From Schlesneria sp. (GTDB taxonomy: Bacteria > Planctomycetota > Planctomycetia > Planctomycetales > Planctomycetaceae): 6,251 nt of DNA. The number at the start of each line of letters is the position of its first letter. The stretch's first letter is position 1. A model generated the notes under the pieces. The model was given only the letters and a program-made list of their open reading frames with translations. It was not told the DNA's origin and did no database searches. Made by a program: the position numbers and the translations under genes. Shown one piece after another: positions 1 to 4,951 of this stretch. The DNA lies in the NCBI GenBank assembly GCA_025353525.1, contig JANXOO010001126.1:1-6251 (forward strand), in the 5' to 3' direction.

Positions 1-52
1 CATGCGCCTGACCGACGTTCACGGACACGTGGTTCACGAAATCATTGCGTAG
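1..52 (+). CDS. C-terminal tail of an upstream gene (partial, product unknown)
   Basis: Reading from base 2, an open frame encodes MRLTDVHGHVVHEIIA and ends at TAG (50-52). The gene enters from the left edge, so only 16 residues are visible. Third codon positions are mostly G or C, as in the complete genes here, which favours real coding. The strand agrees with the dehydrogenase that follows about 400 bases later. The tail is too short to assign a family; nothing more can be said about function. It could also be a chance open stretch. Confidence 0.42.
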   Translation, partial: MRLTDVHGHVVHEIIA

Positions 53-460
53 TTCCGAACAATCTTCGCCACAATATTCTTTTCTCGTCGGGCGATGTCG
101 GCTATACCACGCGCGGCCTGGTTTGAGGCCATTGAGAAATCCAGCGACACCTGGAAACGGCCGCTGTGACGTTGGTTCCACTTCGAACGCCGAAGCGGAC
201 TCACAAACGAAACCTCAATCTGGACCGCGAGCTGTATCATTCGCCGGAAAGATCGCTTGGCGCGTTTTGGCCCCTTTACTAAACTCCGCGCGAATGCCCC
301 ATCCTGCCCAGTCGTTTGCCTGGTTCTTGAGGCAGAATGCTTTTATTAAGGGTCGTTTGATTCTGGTTCTGACTACGGAAGTGGTCTGCATCCAGGCAGA
401 TTTTCCCGGTGGCGAAATCTCTGTCGTCTCACTCACCGAATAATCAGAAATGGATACACA
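53..460. other. Intergenic region, no convincing gene
   Basis: About 400 bases separate the left-edge partial gene from the dehydrogenase. Open frames exist on both strands here, but their products are low-complexity mixtures rich in Arg and Ser without recognisable motifs, and they have no ribosome binding sites. Two weak hairpins are visible: TGCCT/AGGCA (317-321 with 330-334), followed by a short T-rich stretch near 341-347, and TCTGC/GCAGA (385-389 with 396-400), followed directly by TTTT. Either could end the upstream transcript, but stems of 5 bp are not persuasive. A promoter for the dehydrogenase should lie here, but I found no clear -35/-10 pair. Confidence 0.6.
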
Positions 461-1786
461 GTGACAACAAACGGACTCGCCGAAAAGATCGCAAACAAGA
501 CAGCCATTATTGGTGTGATCGGCCTTGGTTACGTCGGGTTGCCTTTGATTCGGGCATTCGTCCGGGCAGGCTTCAAAACGATGGGGTTCGATGTCGATCA
601 ATCGAAGGTCGACAAGCTGAATGCCGGCCAAAGCTACATCAAGCATATTGACAGTTCGGCCATTGCCAAACTGATTTCGGAAAAGCTTTTCGAGCCGACC
701 TCGGACATGGGCCGATTGAGCGAATCGGATTGCATTATCATTTGTGTCCCCACGCCGTTGAACGAAAGCCGTGACCCGGACCTCAGTTATATCGAAGGTA
801 CTGCACACTCGATCGCCAAAACATTGCGACCGGGTCAACTGGTTGTTCTTGAAAGCACAACACATCCGACCACGACTCGTGAGAATGTACTCCCCGTCCT
901 GAACGCAACCGGTTTGACCGCAGGCAAGGACTACTTCCTTGCTTTCAGTCCCGAACGCGAAGATCCCGGTAACCCGAATTTTGAGGCGTCCACCATTCCG
1001 AAAGTGGTTGGCGGGTACGATCCGGTCAGTTCCGATCTCGCCTGCGCTATGTACGGGCATGCGGTCGTGAAAATTGTTCGTGTATCGAGTATGGAAGTCG
1101 CCGAAGCGGCCAAGATTCTGGAAAACACCTATCGTGCCATCAATATCGCGATGGTGAACGAATTGAAGATGCTCTACGACAAGATGGGGATCGATGTCTG
1201 GGAGGTGATTGAAGCGGCCAAAACAAAACCGTTCGGTTTTCAGGCCTTCTATCCGGGACCAGGGCTCGGTGGACACTGCATTCCCATCGATCCGTTCTAT
1301 TTGACGTGGTTGGCTCGCAAGTGGGGCGAACAGACCCGCTTCATTGAACTGGCCGGTGAAATCAATACTCACATGCCACACTACGTGATCGGCCAACTGG
1401 CGGAATTCCTGAACAACGCGAGCAAACCGATCAAGGGAAGCAAAATCTGCATTCTGGGCGCGGCGTACAAAAAGGATGTCGACGATCCACGCGAAAGTCC
1501 GTCCTTCGAACTGATGAAACTGTTGCTCAAACGGGGCGCGGTACTCAGTTACAACGACCCCCACGTTCCCTCGTTGCCCAAGATGCGTCATTACCCGGAT
1601 CTGCCCGCCATGAACAGCCAGCCGCTGACACCGGAATTCCTGGCCGCTCAGGACTGCGTGCTGATCTCGACCGATCACTCGGCCTACGATCACGATTTCA
1701 TCGTCAAGCATAGTCGAATGGTGCTCGATACCCGCAACGCAACGAAAAACGTCAAAAGTGGCCGCGAAAAAATCTTCAAGGCATGA
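461..1786 (+). CDS. wbpA: UDP-N-acetyl-D-glucosamine 6-dehydrogenase (WbpA type)
   Basis: This cytoplasmic NAD-dependent enzyme of 441 residues belongs to the UDP-glucose/GDP-mannose dehydrogenase family. It oxidises C6 of a UDP-sugar to the acid in two steps. Visible motifs are the Rossmann loop GLGYVGLP (21-28) with acidic D44 after the second strand, CVPTP (95-99), EST (131-133), SPER..PG (163-170), the central helix with K218 and N222, the catalytic loop GGHCIPIDP with Cys273, and the C-terminal Rossmann-like domain with YKKDVDDPRESPS (336-348). The PGPGLGGHCIPIDPFYL form of the loop is typical of WbpA-like enzymes acting on UDP-GlcNAc rather than plain UDP-glucose dehydrogenases, so the product is probably UDP-GlcNAcA. 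The GTG start at 461 places the N-terminus where relatives begin (LAEKI..KT..IGVIG). It has no clear Shine-Dalgarno. The methyltransferase follows 47 bases downstream and may be co-transcribed. UDP-glucose or UDP-GalNAc remains a possible substrate. Confidence 0.92.
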   Translation: MTTNGLAEKIANKTAIIGVIGLGYVGLPLIRAFVRAGFKTMGFDVDQSKVDKLNAGQSYIKHIDSSAIAKLISEKLFEPTSDMGRLSESDCIIICVPTPLNESRDPDLSYIEGTAHSIAKTLRPGQLVVLESTTHPTTTRENVLPVLNATGLTAGKDYFLAFSPEREDPGNPNFEASTIPKVVGGYDPVSSDLACAMYGHAVVKIVRVSSMEVAEAAKILENTYRAINIAMVNELKMLYDKMGIDVWEVIEAAKTKPFGFQAFYPGPGLGGHCIPIDPFYLTWLARKWGEQTRFIELAGEINTHMPHYVIGQLAEFLNNASKPIKGSKICILGAAYKKDVDDPRESPSFELMKLLLKRGAVLSYNDPHVPSLPKMRHYPDLPAMNSQPLTPEFLAAQDCVLISTDHSAYDHDFIVKHSRMVLDTRNATKNVKSGREKIFKA

Positions 1787-1830
1787 TGTCAAATGACGAA
1801 CGTCGTGCTGCCGGCATAATGGAGTCCTGA
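1786..1830 (+). other. 14-codon mini-ORF bridging dehydrogenase and methyltransferase
   Basis: An ATG overlaps the dehydrogenase stop (TGATG at 1784-1788) and opens a 14-codon frame, MSNDERRAAGIMES, that ends at TGA (1828-1830), three bases before the methyltransferase ATG and in the same frame. The methyltransferase's Shine-Dalgarno lies inside it. It may serve only to carry ribosomes across the gap for re-initiation, or be a relic of an earlier N-terminus cut off by the TGA. Nothing shows that the peptide itself has a role. Confidence 0.3.
1821..1824 (+). promoter_or_regulatory. Ribosome binding site of the methyltransferase
   Basis: GGAG lies 9 bases upstream of the ATG at 1834. It supports that start over the in-frame upstream ATGs (1786 and 1819), which run into TGA at 1828-1830. 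Confidence 0.7.
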
Positions 1831-1833
1831 CAG

Positions 1834-2535
1834 ATGACTGCGACACAACAAGAAGCCTGGGTCGACTACTATCGCGGGATTTACGCGGCAGGAAATTCGT
1901 GGCTCGATTGCTCGAACCCGCGCGTGCACGAGCAAACGTTTGGCATCGCCATCGAAGCGGCGGGTCCGATCTGTGGCAAACGAATTCTGGATATTGGCTG
2001 CGGACGCGGACAAGTGGCTCTCGCAACGGCAGCGCTGCAGGCGAGCGACGTTGTCGCCGTAGACATTATGTCCGAATCGATCGAAGCCTGTCGCGCGCGA
2101 CATCCGCACATCACATGGGAAGTCGGTAGCCCCGAAGATGCCGAATTCTGCCAATCGCTGGGACAATTCGACATCGTTTTTATCATTGAACTTTTGCAGC
2201 TCGTCGACTGGCGGCAGGCACTGCACATCCTTTGGGATCGCGTCAGCCCCGGCGGCCGGATCGTCGCCATCGTTCCCAACGAAGACAACCCGATCGTCTG
2301 CAGAACAATCGCCCGGTTCGGGGGAGCCTACGTTGCTCCGAATCCCGCAGGTTTGATGGAACTCATTGAGCAGTTGCCGGACGTCGACTGCTGGGCCTAT
2401 CGCGGAATGGACTTCCAGCAGGATCAGCGGATTGTTCCTTATGCAACGTCGCCGTGGATGACATCGATCATCGAAGGGTTTTCATCAAACCGTCTGGTTG
2501 TCGTGATCTCGAAGAACGGGTGCGGCGATCAGTGA
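1834..2535 (+). CDS. Class I SAM-dependent methyltransferase
   Basis: This 233-residue cytoplasmic protein has a seven-strand Rossmann-type methyltransferase core. Motif I, which binds SAM, is ILDIGCGRGQ (51-60). The acidic residue ending strand 2 is in VVAVDIM (73-79, D77). The strand-4 motif is FDIVFIIEL (112-120), and the strand-5 post-motif is VSPGGRIVAIVPN (137-149). No signal peptide or membrane segment is visible. The core resembles small-molecule enzymes of the Methyltransf_11/25 type; the acceptor cannot be read from sequence. The N-terminal segment (about 1-48) and a C-terminal part (about 165-233) containing several aromatic residues probably form the acceptor site. It follows the UDP-sugar dehydrogenase on the same strand, so O- or N-methylation of a sugar or glycan is a reasonable guess but not shown. 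Ubiquinone-type or other metabolite methylation cannot be excluded. Confidence 0.88.
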   Translation: MTATQQEAWVDYYRGIYAAGNSWLDCSNPRVHEQTFGIAIEAAGPICGKRILDIGCGRGQVALATAALQASDVVAVDIMSESIEACRARHPHITWEVGSPEDAEFCQSLGQFDIVFIIELLQLVDWRQALHILWDRVSPGGRIVAIVPNEDNPIVCRTIARFGGAYVAPNPAGLMELIEQLPDVDCWAYRGMDFQQDQRIVPYATSPWMTSIIEGFSSNRLVVVISKNGCGDQ

Positions 2536-2566
2536 CAGATTCTAACCGGTCACGGTCTGATATTTT
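2528..2566. terminator. Weak hairpin at the convergent gene ends
   Basis: GTGAC (2532-2536) pairs with GTCAC (2549-2553), and ATCA (2528-2531) pairs with TGAT (2558-2561) across a 4-base bulge. A short ATTTT stretch follows on the plus strand. The stem includes the methyltransferase stop codon. A terminator is expected in this 55-base gap between converging genes, but the stem is interrupted and the T tract poor. Confidence 0.25.
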
Positions 2567-2590
2567 GCAAACAACCGCACTGAAGTGACG

Positions 2591-3262
2591 TCACCGGTTG
2601 CAGACGCGGATTGTGACGGCTTCTGTCGCAGGACACTCGGGGTTAATTCCGGCGGTCCTCATTGCATGCAAGTGACCGGCAAGACATCCGAGATTGTCAG
2701 CCGTATCCACGTCATACCACGGTTGCAAGAGCGCGAGCGAGAACCCGAGGGCTCTAAGTCGAAGGCAGGTTTGATCGAGAACATCTGAACTGCTGAAAGT
2801 CATGTTATCGAACAGAGCCGAATCCGTACGTCGCAATCCGATCAGATAATAGCCTCCGTCCGTTGCGGGTCCGAGAACACAATCGTGCGTTTTCAAAAGC
2901 TCGAACGCATCCGCGATCAATCTGCGGGGCATCGTCGGACTATCCGTACCAATCAGAACCGCTGACGCCTGGTCGTCCACAAGAAATGTGCGGAAGAACG
3001 CGGCCATTCGCTGGCCAAGTCCACCATCGGGCTGTCGCCAGATGTCGTAGCCCATCGTTTCATACTGCCGAAAAAACTCGCAAGCATCGGGTGGAGAAAA
3101 CCCGATCACTCGACGATGAGCGAGCGAGCGACAGGCGTTCACAGCGTCGTCCAGCAACGCTTGAGCGAATTCAGTCGCAGCAATCTCGCCTATCGATTCG
3201 GCAAGTCGTGTTTTGACTCGACCGGGAATCGGATGCTTGGCGAAGATCCCCAAAGTGTTCAC
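2591..3262 (-). CDS. TIGR04282/DUF2064 GT-A-like transferase
   Basis: The protein is 223 residues long when started at GTG 3262. It belongs to the family named TIGR04282 or DUF2064 (COG3222), which has a GT-A/nucleotidyltransferase-like fold; some members are annotated in arsenosugar biosynthesis, but most have no proven substrate. Family hallmarks visible are [14 protein letters not shown] at the N-terminus (7-20, the phosphate-binding loop with basic residues), [10 protein letters not shown] (77-86), IGTDSPT (104-110, the acidic metal-binding position), [13 protein letters not shown] (131-143) and [10 protein letters not shown] (182-191). The open frame extends 15 codons further upstream, but GTG 3262 overlaps the epimerase TGA (3261-3259) in a GTGA arrangement and gives the usual family N-terminus ([19 protein letters not shown]). 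The overlap implies translational coupling with the epimerase. A nucleotide-sugar or glycosyl transfer reaction is inferred; the arsenosugar label should not be taken literally, since no arsenic gene is present here. Confidence 0.88.
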   Translation of the reverse strand: MNTLGIFAKHPIPGRVKTRLAESIGEIAATEFAQALLDDAVNACRSLAHRRVIGFSPPDACEFFRQYETMGYDIWRQPDGGLGQRMAAFFRTFLVDDQASAVLIGTDSPTMPRRLIADAFELLKTHDCVLGPATDGGYYLIGLRRTDSALFDNMTFSSSDVLDQTCLRLRALGFSLALLQPWYDVDTADNLGCLAGHLHAMRTAGINPECPATEAVTIRVCNR

Positions 3263-4287
3263 GCCGGATTCTTTCGTTCGGCAGTGTGCGAATAAACGAG
3301 GTACCACTCGACGAATCGGGCAACTCCTGTTTGGATCGGAGTACTCGGTCGGAAACCGACATCACGTGTCAGATCGTCGACATCGGCATACGTTGCAGGA
3401 ACATCGCCCGCCTGCATCGGCAGAAATCGTTTGACAGCCGTCTTGCCGAGAGCCTGTTCGAGCGTCTCGATCAGGTGCATTAATTCGACCGGCTGATTGT
3501 TGCCGATATTGTAGATCCGGTACGGTCCCCGGCTGGTCGCAGGATCGGGTTTGTCACCAGACCATTCGGGATTTCCGGTCGGAATTCGATCGGAAACACG
3601 AATGACCCCCTGGACAATGTCGTCGATGTAGGTGAAGTCGCGTCGCATTTGACCGTTATTGAAAACATCGATCGATTCGCCAGCAAGGATTGCCTTCGTA
3701 AAGAGCCAAAGTGCCATATCCGGTCGCCCCCAGGGCCCGTAGACGGTGAAGAATCGCAGTCCCGTCGTCGGCAAACGATACAAATGGCTGTATGTATGAG
3801 CCATCAGTTCATTCGCCTTCTTCGTTGCGGCATACAGGCTGACAGGGTGATCGACATTATGATGGACCGAGAAGGGCATCTCGGTATTGGCACCGTAAAC
3901 GGAACTCGACGATGCATACGTCAGATGTTTCACATCGTGGTGGCGACACGCTTCGAGGAGATTAACGAAACCGACAAGGTTGCTGTCGACATAGGCGTGC
4001 GGATTGGTCAACGAGTACCTCACGCCGGCCTGTGCCGCAAGGTTGATCACGACATCGAATTTCCCTGCAGAGAAGAGGGCCGGAAGCCGCTGCCGATCTG
4101 CGAGATCACCTTCTTCGAACTGAAACCCGGCTCGCCCGATCAATCGGTTCAGTCGGTCGCGTTTCAATTGAACAGAATAGTACGGATTCAGGTTGTCGAA
4201 CCCGACGACAGAATCACCCCGGTCGAGCAACGCCGAACTGACGTGCATCCCGATGAAACCTGCCGCTCCTGTGACAAGATATTTCAC
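3259..4287 (-). CDS. UDP-glucuronate 4-epimerase-like NAD-dependent epimerase
   Basis: This 342-residue extended SDR protein interconverts C4 epimers of a UDP-uronic acid through a tightly bound NAD. Visible features are GAAGFIG (7-13), D31 in GFDNLNPYY binding the NAD ribose, AAQAGVRYS (84-92), the SSSSVYG strand with the catalytic Ser/Thr region (126-132), the YAATK catalytic pair Tyr152/Lys156, [15 protein letters not shown] (178-192), [10 protein letters not shown] (215-224) and YNIGN (259-263). The [18 protein letters not shown] and [10 protein letters not shown] signatures match UDP-glucuronate 4-epimerases (LspL/CapI type) rather than GalE. The open frame runs to 4434, but GTG 4287 has an AAGGAG 10 bases upstream and begins exactly at the Rossmann strand, giving the usual family length. 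It probably heads a two-gene unit with the DUF2064 gene. Because a UDP-GlcNAc dehydrogenase is nearby, UDP-GlcNAcA is a possible alternative substrate. Confidence 0.9.
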   Translation of the reverse strand: MKYLVTGAAGFIGMHVSSALLDRGDSVVGFDNLNPYYSVQLKRDRLNRLIGRAGFQFEEGDLADRQRLPALFSAGKFDVVINLAAQAGVRYSLTNPHAYVDSNLVGFVNLLEACRHHDVKHLTYASSSSVYGANTEMPFSVHHNVDHPVSLYAATKKANELMAHTYSHLYRLPTTGLRFFTVYGPWGRPDMALWLFTKAILAGESIDVFNNGQMRRDFTYIDDIVQGVIRVSDRIPTGNPEWSGDKPDPATSRGPYRIYNIGNNQPVELMHLIETLEQALGKTAVKRFLPMQAGDVPATYADVDDLTRDVGFRPSTPIQTGVARFVEWYLVYSHTAERKNPA

Positions 4288-4297
4288 TTTGAAGACT

Positions 4298-4303
4298 CTC
4301 CTT
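4298..4303 (-). promoter_or_regulatory. Shine-Dalgarno deciding the epimerase start
   Basis: On the minus strand AAGGAG sits 10 bases before GTG 4287. It is one of the strongest ribosome binding sites in the window. It argues against the longer readings that begin at 4434 or 4329, whose extra N-terminal residues have no counterpart in the epimerase fold. Confidence 0.75.
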
Positions 4304-4533
4304 GCGACCTTCGTTTGCGTCAGGACCATTGACCTCGATACGAAATGAATCTCTCGCATCAGTGAGGCATTCATATCAGATTCGCAGTCAGATTGCGGCG
4401 TCATCCTGTTTCTTACAGACGTCGTTGAGATCAACCGAAGTTGCCCATGAACATCCTTTCAATCCACGTCGATCAATTTCCTTCGCGGCCACTCGGCTTT
4501 CACCCAATCGTATCATCTCGTCTTCGGACTGCC

Positions 4534-4547
4534 GCCGCATTCGCGGC
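4534..4547. repeat. 14-base palindrome, copy 1
   Basis: GCCGC (4534-4538), loop ATTC, GCGGC (4543-4547). The identical 14 bases recur at 4614-4627, 80 bases away, inside a longer stem. Sharing of loop as well as stem suggests a common origin or a repeated binding site. Confidence 0.7.
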
Positions 4548-4571
4548 TGATGGCGTTCGTTGGTATCGAGT

Positions 4572-4601
4572 CCTCGGGCTGGCGAGTACGCCTGCCCGAG
4601 G
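4572..4601. repeat. 30-base near-perfect hairpin
   Basis: CCTCGGGC (4572-4579) pairs fully with GCCCGAGG (4594-4601). Inside, after one T-T mismatch, GGCG (4581-4584) pairs with CGCC (4589-4592) around the loop AGTA. This gives 12 base pairs in a 30-base element. No T tract follows on either strand, so it is not an ordinary intrinsic terminator. It lies between the two copies of the 14-base palindrome. Confidence 0.75.
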
Positions 4602-4610
4602 CTACCCACT

Positions 4611-4630
4611 TTTGCCGCATTCGCGGCAAA
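4611..4630. repeat. 20-base perfect hairpin containing palindrome copy 2
   Basis: TTTGCCGC (4611-4618) and GCGGCAAA (4623-4630) form an 8-bp perfect stem closed by an ATTC loop. Its core (4614-4627) is identical to copy 1 at 4534-4547. No T tract follows on either strand. Confidence 0.75.
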
Positions 4631-4640
4631 GAGGCCCGCT

Positions 4641-4669
4641 GTCGCTATTGCCCTTGCGTGATTAGCGAC
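4641..4669. repeat. Inverted repeat GTCGCTA/TAGCGAC
   Basis: Seven-base perfect arms at 4641-4647 and 4663-4669 flank a 15-base spacer. This is the fourth stem-loop in about 140 bases. Confidence 0.55.
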
Positions 4670-4702
4670 CGCAAAACCCACGTCCCGATGAACCCGTTTA
4701 AT

Positions 4703-4720
4703 ATTCCCACGAGCGGGAAT
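4703..4720. repeat. Inverted repeat ATTCCC/GGGAAT
   Basis: Six-base perfect arms (4703-4708 and 4715-4720) with a 6-base loop. It is weaker than its neighbours but extends the hairpin cluster. Confidence 0.4.
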
Positions 4721-4800
4721 TCCGCATGAGCGACACAGGGCCCAGCCCATAAAAAAACAGCGTTTCATCTGGCCAGGCCCGGACTCCATTGATCTCTTTT

Positions 4801-4837
4801 GGCTTCACCCACAAATTTTGGTGAAGAGCCACTTTTT
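4801..4837 (+). terminator. Terminator-like hairpin with T tract, plus-strand orientation
   Basis: CTTCACC (4803-4809) pairs with GGTGAAG (4820-4826) around a 10-base loop, and GG (4801-4802) can pair with CC (4829-4830) across a 2-base bulge. TTTTT follows at 4833-4837. The shape suits an intrinsic terminator for plus-strand transcription, yet no plus-strand gene lies between 2535 and here. It may stop antisense transcription toward the oxidoreductase, or be part of the structured element. Confidence 0.35.
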
Positions 4838-4857
4838 CAGTAAGTCGGCTGAAGTGG
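4829..4857. repeat. Second hairpin overlapping the terminator-like stem
   Basis: CCACTT (4829-4834) pairs with AAGTGG (4852-4857), and CAG (4838-4840) with CTG (4849-4851), leaving a TTT bulge and an 8-base loop. It uses the CC (4829-4830) and part of the T tract of the preceding hairpin, so the full forms of both cannot exist together. Confidence 0.4.
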
Positions 4858-4918
4858 AACAGGCAACCGAAGAATCTTGCAGACCGCCCACGCACAACGA
4901 TTGCCGAAACGCTTGCGA

Positions 4919-4945
4919 GAATTGAATCTGCCGGGACTTCAATTC
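4919..4945 (-). terminator. Inverted repeat just after the oxidoreductase stop
   Basis: GAATTGAA (4919-4926) and TTCAATTC (4938-4945) form a perfect 8-bp stem around an 11-base loop. It begins 7 bases past the oxidoreductase stop codon on the minus strand. The position fits a transcript end or an RNA 3' stabilising stem, but the stem is AT-rich and no T tract follows. Confidence 0.35.
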
Positions 4946-4951
4946 ACCGGG

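Larger units (their letters stand above)
4288..4951. other. Structured non-coding gap upstream of the epimerase
   Basis: This 664-base gap lies between the oxidoreductase stop and the epimerase start. Minus-strand open frames through it, such as one at 4789-4388, have no family motif and pass through GC-rich palindromes, so I treat them as non-coding. From 4534 to 4857 the DNA contains a series of hairpins, listed separately. The part nearest the epimerase (4288-4530) is unstructured by eye and should hold its promoter; a 7-base direct repeat TCAGATT (4376-4382 and 4388-4394, period 12) is the only pattern seen. No clear -35/-10 pair could be assigned. Confidence 0.6.

Noticed and set aside
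45..443. Plus-strand open frame of 132 codons before the dehydrogenase
   Set aside because: It has no motif, no SD and atypical composition, and it begins inside the partial left-edge gene in another frame.
215..2026. Long minus-strand open frame of about 600 codons opposite the dehydrogenase
   Set aside because: It is antisense to a gene with full family motifs, its product is rich in Arg, Phe, His and Val without domains, and it extends into non-coding DNA. It mirrors the codon bias of the real gene.
2544..2599. Inverted AACCGGT/ACCGGTT across the convergent gap
   Set aside because: Seven-base arms separated by 42 bases without a T tract are weak; probably coincidental.
3649..4332. Plus-strand open frame of 227 codons opposite the epimerase
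   Set aside because: Antisense shadow of a gene with complete SDR motifs.
4388..4789. Minus-strand open frame of 133 codons in the hairpin-rich gap
   Set aside because: It runs straight through the palindromes, overlaps nothing conserved, has no SD I can see, and its residues simply reflect the repeats (AANAAK and PRMRR come from the two palindrome copies). Not fully excluded.
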